A stretch of DNA of 64,000 bases from Paenibacillus sp. FSL W8-0186 (lineage in GTDB: Bacteria; Bacillota; Bacilli; Paenibacillales; Paenibacillaceae): positions 496,001 through 560,000 of the forward strand of contig NZ_CP150207.1 of the NCBI RefSeq assembly GCF_037969765.1, read 5' to 3'. Below, in pieces: positions 9,821-17,230 of the stretch. Made by a program: the position numbers and the translations under genes. Below the pieces are notes generated by a model. That model was given only the letters and a program-made list of their open reading frames with translations. It had not been told where the DNA came from and did not search any database. Every line of letters begins with the position of its first letter. Position 1 is the first letter of the stretch.

Positions 9821-10355
9821 AAGTCAGCTTCCCCTCCTGTTTCCGCTTTATTTCATCGGCTAATATCCCGCGAGCCCGGTGCAGACGCGTTCGGACGGCT
9901 CCTTCGGAAATGTCCAGCACACTCGAGATTTGTTTAATTGACAAGTCTTGAAAATAAAACAAATGGATGACGATGCGCAATGACTCGTCCAGATGATCCA
10001 CGGCCTCATGCAGATCCAGCTTGCTGCTGTCCTCGTAGTAATGGAACGGAGGCTCCGCTTCCGGGAGTTCTGCCATAACCACCGTCTTACTGCGCAAACG
10101 AAGCAACTGATTGCATTCATTGATCAGAATCCGGATGACCCAGGTTTTAAAATATTTTGGCTGTTGTAATGTGGCTAAGCCTTTGTACGCTTTAAGCGTA
10201 GTTTCCTGAAATGCGTCCGCACAGTCTTCGTCACGTCTGACAATGGACTTGGCCAAGCTATATAACTGAGGCTCCAGCATCCGGAAGAGCCGGATGAACG
10301 CTTCCCGGTCACCTTGCTGCGCCCGCTTGACGTCCAGTACTATATCTTGCTGCAA
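9807..10355 (-). CDS. ECF-type RNA polymerase sigma factor
   Basis: A 182-residue sigma-70 family protein with only regions 2 and 4. Region 2 includes DAFQETTLKAYKGLATLQQP and the helix before it; region 4 includes a helix-turn-helix, LSIKQISSVLDISEGAVRTR. I prefer the TTG at 10355, nine bases after AAGGAG (10365-10370); the in-frame TTG at 10364 touches the ribosome binding site. Such factors direct polymerase to envelope-stress promoters and normally transcribe their own operon. The gene overlaps the anti-sigma gene and is preceded by a promoter that looks like an ECF target. Confidence 0.9.
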   Translation of the reverse strand: MQQDIVLDVKRAQQGDREAFIRLFRMLEPQLYSLAKSIVRRDEDCADAFQETTLKAYKGLATLQQPKYFKTWVIRILINECNQLLRLRSKTVVMAELPEAEPPFHYYEDSSKLDLHEAVDHLDESLRIVIHLFYFQDLSIKQISSVLDISEGAVRTRLHRARGILADEIKRKQEGKLTYGNI

Positions 10356-10390
10356 GAATTTCAACTCCTTTTGAGGGCCCTCTATAGAAT

Positions 10391-10419
10391 TAGATCGGGG
10401 AGTGGGCGAAAAGGTTACA
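10391..10419 (-). promoter_or_regulatory. Candidate autoregulated ECF sigma promoter
   Basis: On the minus strand TGTAACC (10419-10413) is followed after 15 bases by CGATCTA (10397-10391). The TGTAAC-type -35 with a CG-containing -10 is the form recognised by Bacillus ECF factors, and it lies about 35 bases before the sigma start. Which sigma uses it is inferred. Confidence 0.6.
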
Positions 10420-10482
10420 GGCTATGACCGACTTATTTGGAATAGGATGGATTGCAGTGATGTTTGGATTTTCCATAAAAAT

Positions 10483-10526
10483 ACCCTGACCAGGATTTGT
10501 GCCCTGGTCAGGGTCATTTGTTTTTT
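10483..10526 (-). terminator. Intrinsic terminator after ABC exporter genes
   Basis: ACCCTGACCAGG (10483-10494) pairs perfectly with CCTGGTCAGGGT (10503-10514). On the minus strand it ends in ATTTTTATGG, so it stops the ABC operon; on the plus strand it is followed by TTTGTTTTTT. The stem sequence CCCTGACCAG recurs in the terminator at 12543-12578. Confidence 0.8.
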
Positions 10527-10605
10527 CTAGGTTTACTATGATGGGAGCGTGTATCAATCACGGGGGGCTGTTCGCGATAAAAGATATGCATCCTGCCGTT
10601 TTGTC

Positions 10606-11523
10606 TCAGGCCAGCTTCTCATCCAGAAAAATGTTTTCCAGCGAGACCCTTTCCCGTTCGATGCTGTAAATTCTGATTTTACACTCCACCGCGGCTTGGA
10701 CAATCTCCGGGATCACCTCTTCCTCGTCGAGCTCTATCTCGACATAAGGGGGTTTACACTGCACGGCACCAGCCATCTGCTGTAACCGATCCAGCCACAG
10801 GCTTTCTTGTGATTGATCGCTGGCTTGATATTTGATAGTTATGTTGATGCTGCGGGTATGTGCCTCGCGAAGCTGTTCCAAGGTTCCCATTTTTTCAATT
10901 TTTCCATGGTTCAGAATAGCCACCCGATCACAGATGCGTTCAATTTCTTCGAGATTATGGGACGTCATGAATATAGTAATGCCTTGAGATGCTAGCGTAC
11001 TGATCAATTGACGAATTTGCAGTGCGGACTCGACGTCCAGCGTCGAGGTGGGCTCATCTAGAAAAATCAGCTCTGGGGAGCCGATCAAAGCTTGAGCGAT
11101 GCCTAATTTTTTTCTCATTCCAAGCGAGAATTGCCCGACCTTTCGGCCTAAATCCTCTCCTAGACCTACCGATTCAAGCAGGTCAACAAGCGAGTCCTTT
11201 CGGGCTGAAACCCCTTTAACTCGAGCGAAAAATTTCATATGCTGAATGGCGGTCATTTCATTGTAGTAATTACTGTTATCTGGCAAGACACCGATGCGCT
11301 GTTTGATTTTATTCATATGCCTGTAGGGTGTATTTAAGATCTCGATTGTGCCAGAAGTCGGTGTTAAAATGCCGCTCAGCATGTTGATGGTAGTACTTTT
11401 GCCAGCTCCATTTCTTCCGAGAAGAGCGAATACTTCTCCAGTCTCTAGACTAAAGCTGATATCATCCACGGCTTTCTTCGTCTTATACTCTTTAGACAGT
11501 TGGTTTACGATTAATGCTTTCAT
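10606..11523 (-). CDS. ABC-2 type exporter, ATP-binding protein
   Basis: A 305-residue ATPase with Walker A GRNGAGKST (near residue 37), signature FSLGMRKKLGIAQAL (near 132), Walker B LIFLDEPTST and the switch His in MTSHNLEEIE. The last ~90 residues form the extra C-terminal domain common in drug, antibiotic and NatA-like exporters. Its ATG at 11523 lies two bases after the permease stop, so the two are co-translated. The arrangement of small membrane protein, permease and ATPase recalls the YxlEFG exporters of Bacillus, but the substrate is unknown. Confidence 0.88.
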   Translation of the reverse strand: MKALIVNQLSKEYKTKKAVDDISFSLETGEVFALLGRNGAGKSTTINMLSGILTPTSGTIEILNTPYRHMNKIKQRIGVLPDNSNYYNEMTAIQHMKFFARVKGVSARKDSLVDLLESVGLGEDLGRKVGQFSLGMRKKLGIAQALIGSPELIFLDEPTSTLDVESALQIRQLISTLASQGITIFMTSHNLEEIERICDRVAILNHGKIEKMGTLEQLREAHTRSINITIKYQASDQSQESLWLDRLQQMAGAVQCKPPYVEIELDEEEVIPEIVQAAVECKIRIYSIERERVSLENIFLDEKLA

Positions 11524-11525
11524 GC

Positions 11526-12212
11526 TTATAAATCCTTTCTCTGAAATAAAACCACGGCGGCTGCTAAGTAGACAAGGACCTCGGCCACAGTTACGAGCAG
11601 CAGTGCTGGTTGTTCAAACATTGGGTAGTAGGGAAGCAGATAACGCAAAGCACGGATCGGCACAACGGAGGAGAACATGCTCCAGATTCCAAAAATCGGC
11701 AGGGCCAGACCGAGCAGCACGCTCAGGATCACGGAATAGGCGTGGTGTATCACTAAGGTAGATAGCATAACGCAAATGCTGGACAGGAAGGCAAGATATA
11801 TCCATAGAAATAGCAATTCATGAATGACAAAGGTTCGCGTGATAAAGGATACCAATACGAAAGAAATGAGAGATACGATGACCCAAAATAACCATACCGC
11901 CAAGAACTTGCCTAGAATCACTGAAGGGCGGGAGGTTTTGGTAATCAAAAGACGGATCCGCTGCAGCTGAATGTCGCGATTCACAATATCATGCGATAGA
12001 GTAAGCACAAATAGAGCCCCAAAGATCACCAGTATAAAAGATAATCCAGCCAGAGCCGTAGCCGACGGATTCGAGGATTCGTCCATAAATAGGGGGCTAT
12101 TTCTCAAGCTGCGGGCGGCTAAAATGGATATTCCGGTAATAAATAAAACGATTAAAATAGATTTAATTCCTCTAATTAGGCCGACGAATTCTTTAATTAC
12201 TATTCCTTTCAT
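11526..12212 (-). CDS. ABC-2 type exporter permease
   Basis: A 228-residue hydrophobic protein with about six membrane segments, for example ILIVLFITGISILAARS, SFILVIFGALFVLTLS, WLFWVIVSLISFVLVSFI and VLVYLAAAVVLF. ATG at 12212 is placed by AAGGAGA just upstream; a longer frame from 12266 would overlap the preceding small gene. It should pair with the ATPase directly downstream to move a small molecule, lipid or peptide across the membrane. A long extracytoplasmic loop is absent. Confidence 0.82.
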   Translation of the reverse strand: MKGIVIKEFVGLIRGIKSILIVLFITGISILAARSLRNSPLFMDESSNPSATALAGLSFILVIFGALFVLTLSHDIVNRDIQLQRIRLLITKTSRPSVILGKFLAVWLFWVIVSLISFVLVSFITRTFVIHELLFLWIYLAFLSSICVMLSTLVIHHAYSVILSVLLGLALPIFGIWSMFSSVVPIRALRYLLPYYPMFEQPALLLVTVAEVLVYLAAAVVLFQRKDL

Positions 12213-12235
12213 AACAATTCTCCTTCTTTCATCCC

Positions 12236-12396
12236 CTATACATTCTTTGATTCTCGAGTGAGCCACCTGCCAATAAGCCCGACCATGGCTAATCCTCCGA
12301 AAATAAACATCAGAGTCTTGTGCTCATAGAAAAAAAGCGGGTAATCAAGTAGCCGACAACACCTGCTAAACTTAACAGCTCAAACAGTTTACGCAT
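12236..12396 (-). pseudogene. Small membrane-protein gene with an apparent frameshift in a T7 tract
   Basis: ATG at 12396 follows CAGGAGAG with a six-base gap and starts MRKLFELLSLAGVVGYLITR, but the frame stops after 28 residues. One extra T in the T7 run (minus-strand reading of A7 at 12330-12336) would join it to a second frame, YEHKTLMFIFGGLAMVGLIG and RWLTRESKNV, giving a 53-residue protein with two hydrophobic helices. It sits just before the permease, as PLDc_N/YxlE-like small proteins do in related exporter operons. It may be a real frameshift, a slippage site or a sequencing error. Confidence 0.55.
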
Positions 12397-12449
12397 AAAT
12401 ATCTCTCCTGTCCCTTATTCACTATTCGTATCCTATTAAGTTAGCAAAT

Positions 12450-12489
12450 ATTATACTTAGTTACAAGAAAATACCTGTAAATTATAGGT
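12450..12489 (-). promoter_or_regulatory. Promoter and palindromic operator of the ABC-2 exporter operon
   Basis: On the minus strand TATAAT (12455-12450) is a perfect -10. Just upstream, 12473-12489 is a 17-bp inverted repeat (ACCTGTAA-A-TTATAGGT, one mismatch) that covers the expected -35 place, so a repressor bound here would block polymerase. On the minus strand its core TATAATTTACA differs by one base from the palindrome at 37084-37094 and 40513-40523. Confidence 0.5.
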
Positions 12490-12542
12490 TTCTCAGCTGT
12501 ACTGCTGCCTTATTTGCAAAAATATGGATTGAAACAATAAAA

Positions 12543-12578
12543 AGCCCTGACCAGGTAGAGTGTTCTGGTCAGGGCTTA
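12543..12578 (-). terminator. Intrinsic terminator after xylR
   Basis: AAGCCCTGACCAG (12543-12555) pairs perfectly over 13 bp with CTGGTCAGGGCTT (12566-12578). On the minus strand it is followed by TTTATTG, ending the xylR transcript. Confidence 0.82.
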
Positions 12579-12585
12579 ATGAGTT

Positions 12586-13785
12586 TTAAAGCTGGGTTTT
12601 CTGCGAAGTGACATCCGGATCGGCTAGAAAGGAAGTGATTGGCATCGAGGCCGCGCCCAGGGCGGTGCTGCGAATGCCCAGCTCGGCGAAGGCGACCTGC
12701 GTCTTCTTCATATGATAGGACAAACTGCGGCTCTCCAGGGTATGCAGCATAGGCTCCTGAAGCAGATCTCCAGCCATCGACAGACGGTTGCCGATGACAA
12801 TCAATTCAGGATTCAGAATGTTGACGAGGTTTGCTAGGCCGACGCCCAGATGCTTCCCCGTCTCTTCCAGCAGGGAGAGCGCATCGGGATCGCCTGCCCG
12901 GGCAAGGTTTAGCAGGCGCTCCAGCCCTTCCTCATCGGAAGCGGCCGAGCTGTCCTTCCAGCGCTGGGCTGCACGATCGAGCAGCGCCTTCTCCGAAGCG
13001 AGCGTCTCCCAACAGCCGCGGTTGCCGCAGCGGCAAAGGGGGCCGTTCTCGCTCACCGTCATGTGGCCCACTTCGCCGGAGAAATTGGAAATGCCGCGGT
13101 ACAGCTCGCCGCCGACAATCATGCCGGAGCCGATCCCGACACCGATGCTGATATAAATCAAATTGGCGGCATCGCGTCCGGCCCCGTACAGCTTCTCGCC
13201 GATTGCCCCTGCGTTGGCTTCATTGTCTATGTGAATATTCTCCCCGAATTCGGAGACGAGTAAATTCTGAACAGCGACATTGTTCCAGCCCAGGTTCGGG
13301 GCCGAGACGATCCGGCTCTTCTCGTCGACGAGTCCCGGTACACCGATCCCGATGCCGACGATGCCGTAAGGCGATTCGGGCGCTTTCTTGCTGAGCCAGT
13401 GGATCATTTTGCGGATTTGGTCAATCGCATGATCAGGCGACGAATCCTCCAGGGGAACCGTTCGTTCCCGAATGACGTTCCCTTCCAGGTCTACGAGCAG
13501 GGCAAACAGATCGTTGACGCGGATATCGATGCCGATGGCATATCCGGCGCCGCGGTTGAACAGCAGCAGCGTAGGCTTCCGCCCGCCGCTCGATTCGCCA
13601 GGGCCGATTTCGGTGACCAGCTGGCTCTCGATCAGCTCGGAGACAAGCGAAGATACAGTGGCTTTATTCAGGCCGAGCGTAGCGGCGATATCGGCACGGG
13701 ACAAGGGCTGCCGCTGACGAATCGTATCCAGAACGAGCGTTTTGTTCATTTTCTTGATCAGTTGCTGATCGCCCGTAATTTTCAT
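12586..13785 (-). CDS. xylR: XylR, ROK-family xylose repressor
   Basis: A 399-residue repressor. The N-terminal winged helix-turn-helix (about residues 15-65, LSRADIAATLGLNKATVSSL) is followed by a ROK sugar-kinase-like domain with DIRVNDLFALLVDLEGN, the GIGVPGLVD segment, the glycine-rich GVGIGSGMIVGGELYRG, and the zinc-binding cluster CRCGNRGCWET. XylR binds the xyl operator without xylose and releases it on xylose binding. ATG at 13785 is preceded by GAGGG. It is divergent from xylA with a matching operator between them, so its identity is very likely. The TTGATT/TATGAT promoter (13850-13821, 18-bp spacer) lies beside the operator, so it is probably autoregulated. Confidence 0.92.
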   Translation of the reverse strand: MKITGDQQLIKKMNKTLVLDTIRQRQPLSRADIAATLGLNKATVSSLVSELIESQLVTEIGPGESSGGRKPTLLLFNRGAGYAIGIDIRVNDLFALLVDLEGNVIRERTVPLEDSSPDHAIDQIRKMIHWLSKKAPESPYGIVGIGIGVPGLVDEKSRIVSAPNLGWNNVAVQNLLVSEFGENIHIDNEANAGAIGEKLYGAGRDAANLIYISIGVGIGSGMIVGGELYRGISNFSGEVGHMTVSENGPLCRCGNRGCWETLASEKALLDRAAQRWKDSSAASDEEGLERLLNLARAGDPDALSLLEETGKHLGVGLANLVNILNPELIVIGNRLSMAGDLLQEPMLHTLESRSLSYHMKKTQVAFAELGIRSTALGAASMPITSFLADPDVTSQKTQL

Positions 13786-13820
13786 GATGATACCCTCGAT
13801 TCTACATAAAAGATAACTAC

Positions 13821-13850
13821 ATCATACACATAACGGTGATGCTAAATCAA
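13821..13850 (-). promoter_or_regulatory. xylR promoter
   Basis: On the minus strand TTGATT (13850-13845) and TATGAT (13826-13821) are separated by 18 bp, a good vegetative promoter for xylR. The xyl operator begins three bases upstream of its -35. Confidence 0.6.
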
Positions 13851-13852
13851 TA

Positions 13853-13881
13853 ACTTAGTTAGTTTACTAGACAAACTAAGT
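13853..13881 (+). promoter_or_regulatory. xyl operator with overlapping half-sites
   Basis: TTAGTTT (13859-13865) and AAACTAA (13873-13879) form the XylR palindrome with a 7-base centre, as in Bacillus xyl operators. A second TTAGTT half-site starts exactly 4 bp earlier (13855), and ACTTAGTT (13853-13860) mirrors AACTAAGT (13874-13881). Overlapping operators spaced by 4 bp are described for the Bacillus subtilis xyl operon. Confidence 0.85.
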
Positions 13882-13896
13882 CGGCCGTGTTAGGAT
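13868..13896 (+). promoter_or_regulatory. xylA promoter
   Basis: TAGACA (13868-13873) and TAGGAT (13891-13896) with a 17-bp spacer. The -35 lies inside the right half of the operator, so bound XylR would exclude RNA polymerase. A leader of about 110 bases precedes the xylA start. Confidence 0.65.
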
Positions 13897-14011
13897 AAAG
13901 ATATCAAGCAGCATGCCTCGTCTAAATTTGGGTCATGCTACTAATAATCATCATGATGTAAAGGCTTACTTTCCACAAGTAATTCCAAATCAGACTGGGA
14001 GGATTTCAAGT

Positions 14012-15328
14012 ATGAGTTATTTCAAGAACATTAACAAAATCCAGTACGAAGGTTCAGGCTCCAACAATCCGCTGGCATTCAAACATTATAACGAGGACGA
14101 AGTCGTACTTGGCAAAACGATGAAAGAGCATCTTCGTTTTGCGGTGGCTTACTGGCATACCCTGACGATGGACGGAAGCGACCCGTTCGGTCAAGCAACC
14201 ATGATTCGTCCATGGGAGACTCGCACAGGTCTTGATCTTGCGAAGGACCGCGTGGAAGTAAACTTCGAATTCCTAGAGAAGCTCGGTGCTCCTTACTTCG
14301 CGTTCCATGACCGCGACATTGCTCCTGAAGGCGCAAACCTGAAAGAGACGAACGAAAACTTGGACGTTATCGTTGCTAAGATCAAAGAAGGCATGAAAGC
14401 TACCGGCGTGAAATTGCTCTGGAACACAGCGAACATGTTCTCCAACCCTCGTTTTGTTCACGGTGCAGCAACGACTTCCAATGCTGATGTATTTGCTTAT
14501 GCAGCTGCACAAGTGAAGAAAGGTCTGGAAACAGGTCTTGAGCTTGGTTCTGAAAACTATGTATTCTGGGGCGGCCGTGAAGGCTACGAGTCTCTGCTCA
14601 ATACGGACATGGGTCTTGAGCTTGACAACCTGGCAAGATTCTTCCATATGGCTCTTGATTATGCGAAGGAAATCGGCTACACAGGCCAATTCCTGATCGA
14701 GCCTAAGCCGAAAGAGCCTTCCAAGCACCAATACGACTTCGATGCGGCTACAACCATCGCATTCCTGCAAAAATACGGCTTGGCAGACCACTTCAAGCTG
14801 AACCTGGAAGCGAACCACGCGACACTGGCTGGACATACGTTCGAGCATGAGCTGCGCGTTGCACGCCTCAACAACATGCTGGGTTCCATCGATGCCAACC
14901 AAGGCGACCTGCTGCTTGGCTGGGATACGGATGAATTCCCGACAGATCTGTATGCAGTTACACTGGCAATGTACGAAATTCTGGAGAACGGCGGCCTTGG
15001 CGCTGGCGGCGTGAACTTCGACGCGAAGGTAAGAAGAAGCTCCTTCGAGCCGGAAGACCTGTTCTACTCTCACATCGCAGGTATGGATACCTTCGCCAAA
15101 GGACTTAAAGTAGCAGCTAAACTGATCGAGGACAAATTCTTCGACAACTTGCTGGAAGAGCGTTATGCCAGCTTCAAGAGCGGCATCGGAGCCGACATCG
15201 TATCCGGTAAAGCCAACTTCAAGACGCTGGAAGCTTATGCACTGCAAAACAGCGAGATCCGCAACAAATCCAGCCACCTGGAATTGGTTAAAGCTCGATT
15301 GAACGAATATATTTTCGCTACGAAATAA
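14012..15328 (+). CDS. xylA: Xylose isomerase
   Basis: A 438-residue enzyme converting D-xylose to D-xylulose in the cytoplasm. It matches the long (class II) xylose isomerases in length and in motifs: the catalytic His region [12 protein letters not shown], metal ligands in [18 protein letters not shown] and [18 protein letters not shown], and DTDEFP. ATG at 14012 follows CTGGGAGGA with good spacing; an upstream in-frame start at 13913 lies too close to the promoter and lacks a binding site. It is controlled by the xyl operator and followed by a partial terminator before xylB. The stop codon lies in the first copy of a 16-bp tandem repeat. Confidence 0.97.
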   Translation: MSYFKNINKIQYEGSGSNNPLAFKHYNEDEVVLGKTMKEHLRFAVAYWHTLTMDGSDPFGQATMIRPWETRTGLDLAKDRVEVNFEFLEKLGAPYFAFHDRDIAPEGANLKETNENLDVIVAKIKEGMKATGVKLLWNTANMFSNPRFVHGAATTSNADVFAYAAAQVKKGLETGLELGSENYVFWGGREGYESLLNTDMGLELDNLARFFHMALDYAKEIGYTGQFLIEPKPKEPSKHQYDFDAATTIAFLQKYGLADHFKLNLEANHATLAGHTFEHELRVARLNNMLGSIDANQGDLLLGWDTDEFPTDLYAVTLAMYEILENGGLGAGGVNFDAKVRRSSFEPEDLFYSHIAGMDTFAKGLKVAAKLIEDKFFDNLLEERYASFKSGIGADIVSGKANFKTLEAYALQNSEIRNKSSHLELVKARLNEYIFATK

Positions 15329-15365
15329 GATCACTACGAAATAAGATCACTATGAAATAAGAGCA
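15318..15365 (+). repeat. Three tandem 16-bp repeats at the 3' end of xylA
   Basis: CTACGAAATAAGATCA is present at 15318-15333, again identically at 15334-15349, and with two changes at 15350-15365. The xylA stop codon TAA lies in copy one. Copies two and three follow the stop and carry no gene. Confidence 0.85.
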
Positions 15366-15370
15366 ATTAT

Positions 15371-15397
15371 AAAGGGGACGCTGGACGTCCCCTTTTG
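15371..15397 (+). terminator. Terminator/attenuator between xylA and xylB
   Basis: AAAGGGGACG (15371-15380) pairs with CGTCCCCTTT (15386-15395) around a 5-base loop and ends in TTTT. It probably lowers xylB expression relative to xylA, since no strong promoter is evident before xylB. Confidence 0.75.
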
Positions 15398-15453
15398 AAT
15401 ATGAGAAGTAAGCTGGGAGCGGCAATTTTTATTTGGTGAAGGGAGAGTCACGG

Positions 15454-16953
15454 ATGAAATACGTAATCGGAATCGATCTGGGCACTAGCTCGGTAAAGAC
15501 GCTGCTGGTAGGCCAAGACGGAGAGATCAAAGGAGAAGCAACGGCAGCTTATCCGCTTATTCACGAGCGCCCCGGGTACAGTGAGCAAGACCCTGAAGAA
15601 TGGGTAAAAGGCACGATCACCTGCCTCAAAGAACTGATGAAGAGCAGCGGCATCGCTGCCGAGGACATCGAAGGCGTCTCGTTCTCCGGCCAAATGCACG
15701 GCCTTGTGCTGCTGGACGATAAGAATGAAGTGCTGCGCCATGCCATTCTGTGGAATGATACCCGCACGACGAAGCAATGCCGGGAAATTGAAGCCAAGCT
15801 TGGCGACAAGCTGCTGGACATTACCAGAAACGCTGCATTGGAAGGCTTTACGCTGCCGAAAGTCCTGTGGGTGCAGGAGAACGAGCCGGAGCTGTTCGCC
15901 AAAGCGGCGCGTTTTGTGCTGCCGAAGGACTATTTGCGCTACCGCATGACGGGGAACGTACACATGGAACTGTCCGATGCGGCAGGTACGCTGATGCTGA
16001 ACGTGCCGGAAGCGAAATGGAGCGAGGAAATTCTGGAGGCATTCGGGCTGTCCAGCGATTTTGCGCCTCCGCTGGTCGGAAGCACCGAAGAGACCGGAAC
16101 TTTGCTGCCGGAATTCGCTGAACTGACAGGGCTTTCCACGAGCACCAAGGTATTTGGCGGCGGAGCGGACAATGCTTGCGGCGCTGTTGGAGCCGGGATC
16201 GTCCGTCAGGGCGATGCGCTGTGCAGCATCGGTACGTCCGGTGTTATTTTGTCGTATGAGGAAGATAAAAATAAAGATTTCGGTGGTAAGGTGCATTTCT
16301 TCAACCACTCTCATCCGGGAGCGTTCTATGCGATGGGCGTTACGCTGGCGGCAGGCTACAGCATGAGCTGGTTCAAGGATTCGCTCGCGCCGGAACTGAG
16401 CTTCGACGAGCTTTTGAAGCCGGTAGCCGATATCGCTCCTGGAGCGGAAGGGCTGCTGTTCACGCCTTATCTGGTCGGCGAGCGTACGCCGCATGCGGAC
16501 AGCGTCATCCGCGGCAGCTTCATTGGACTGTCTGGCACGCATCGCCGCGAGCATCTCGCCCGCGCTGTGATGGAGGGCATCACCTTCTCACTGGCAGAAT
16601 CGCTGGAGCTGTTCCGTCAAGCGGGAATTAACGTGGAGCGCATTATCTCGATCGGCGGCGGCGCCAAGAATCCGGTATGGCTGCAAATGCAGGCGGATAT
16701 TTTCGGCACGCCGGTCGTTGCATTGAACAACGAGCAGGGCCCGGCCATGGGCGCAGCGATGATGGCAGCGGTTGGCAGCGGCTGGTTTGACAGCCTGAAG
16801 GACTGCGCGGATAAATTCATCGGTTACCGTGCCACATACGAGCCAAATGCGGCGAATGTCGAGAAATATGCACGGTTGTTCAAGCTCTACCAGCAAGTAT
16901 ACTCGGCAACCCGTTCCTTGAACGAGGGCTTGCAGGAGTTCAGAGAGCAGTAA
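15454..16953 (+). CDS. xylB: Xylulokinase
   Basis: A 499-residue FGGY-family kinase phosphorylating D-xylulose to xylulose 5-phosphate for the pentose phosphate pathway. It shows the N-terminal nucleotide fold IGIDLGTSSVKTLL, the substrate loop SGQMHGLVLLD, LWNDTRTTKQC, the catalytic Asp in GGGADNACGAVGAG (near residue 233) and the FGGY signature region GGGAKNPVWLQMQADIFG. ATG at 15454 follows AAGGGAGAG; an earlier in-frame TTG at 15433 has no ribosome binding site. It is the second gene of the xylose operon, after the inter-cistronic hairpin. Confidence 0.96.
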   Translation: MKYVIGIDLGTSSVKTLLVGQDGEIKGEATAAYPLIHERPGYSEQDPEEWVKGTITCLKELMKSSGIAAEDIEGVSFSGQMHGLVLLDDKNEVLRHAILWNDTRTTKQCREIEAKLGDKLLDITRNAALEGFTLPKVLWVQENEPELFAKAARFVLPKDYLRYRMTGNVHMELSDAAGTLMLNVPEAKWSEEILEAFGLSSDFAPPLVGSTEETGTLLPEFAELTGLSTSTKVFGGGADNACGAVGAGIVRQGDALCSIGTSGVILSYEEDKNKDFGGKVHFFNHSHPGAFYAMGVTLAAGYSMSWFKDSLAPELSFDELLKPVADIAPGAEGLLFTPYLVGERTPHADSVIRGSFIGLSGTHRREHLARAVMEGITFSLAESLELFRQAGINVERIISIGGGAKNPVWLQMQADIFGTPVVALNNEQGPAMGAAMMAAVGSGWFDSLKDCADKFIGYRATYEPNAANVEKYARLFKLYQQVYSATRSLNEGLQEFREQ

Positions 16954-17029
16954 TCGCAGCAAGAACAGCTTAAGCAGCAATGGTGGACAAAAGCGCAAGA
17001 GCGCAAAAAGCCAGAACAATAGTGAAAGA

Positions 17030-17053
17030 GAGCACCTGGAAGGTGCTCCCTTT
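17030..17053 (+). terminator. Terminator after xylB
   Basis: GAGCACCT (17030-17037) pairs with AGGTGCTC (17041-17048) over a 3-base loop, followed by CCTTT. The T-run is short, so it may be leaky; a second hairpin follows at 17115. Confidence 0.5.
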
Positions 17054-17114
17054 GGCGTAAAATGAACAAATCTGCTTCAGCCATTCGTAAATAAAGACAG
17101 TAGAATAAACCTAG

Positions 17115-17152
17115 AGGAAATTGCCTTTTGCAGGGGTGATTTCCTTTTTTTT
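17115..17152 (+). terminator. Second terminator before the two-component system
   Basis: AGGAAAT (17115-17121) pairs with ATTTCCT (17139-17145), followed by eight T. The loop is long (17 bases). It would insulate the xyl operon from the downstream histidine kinase gene. Confidence 0.6.
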
Positions 17153-17197
17153 ATTTCATTTGGGCGGCGTTCCTTATAAGAAATTTGCACGCAGCCA

Positions 17198-17206
17198 TGT
17201 TATAAT
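17198..17206 (+). promoter_or_regulatory. Extended -10 promoter of the two-component system
   Basis: TGTTATAAT is a perfect extended -10 (TG-N-TATAAT) 25 bases before the kinase start codon. No good -35 is seen at the usual distance, as is acceptable for extended -10 promoters. Confidence 0.5.
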
Positions 17207-17230
17207 AAGCGATATTCTGAGGAGGTTACC

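Noticed and set aside
13957..13970. Possible cre site (TGTAAAGGCTTACT) in the xylA leader
   Set aside because: It misses the central C and the final A of the consensus; too weak to list.
13913..14011. Earlier in-frame start for xylA
   Set aside because: It would begin about 15 bases after the promoter -10, lacks a binding site, and adds residues not found in xylose isomerases.
14273..15334. Long open frame (353 codons) antisense to xylA
   Set aside because: It is the shadow of a strongly biased coding gene on the other strand; no ribosome binding site and no recognisable domain.
15448..16554. Long open frame antisense to xylB
   Set aside because: Lies wholly under a well-supported kinase gene, with Arg/Gln-rich composition typical of reverse-frame shadows.
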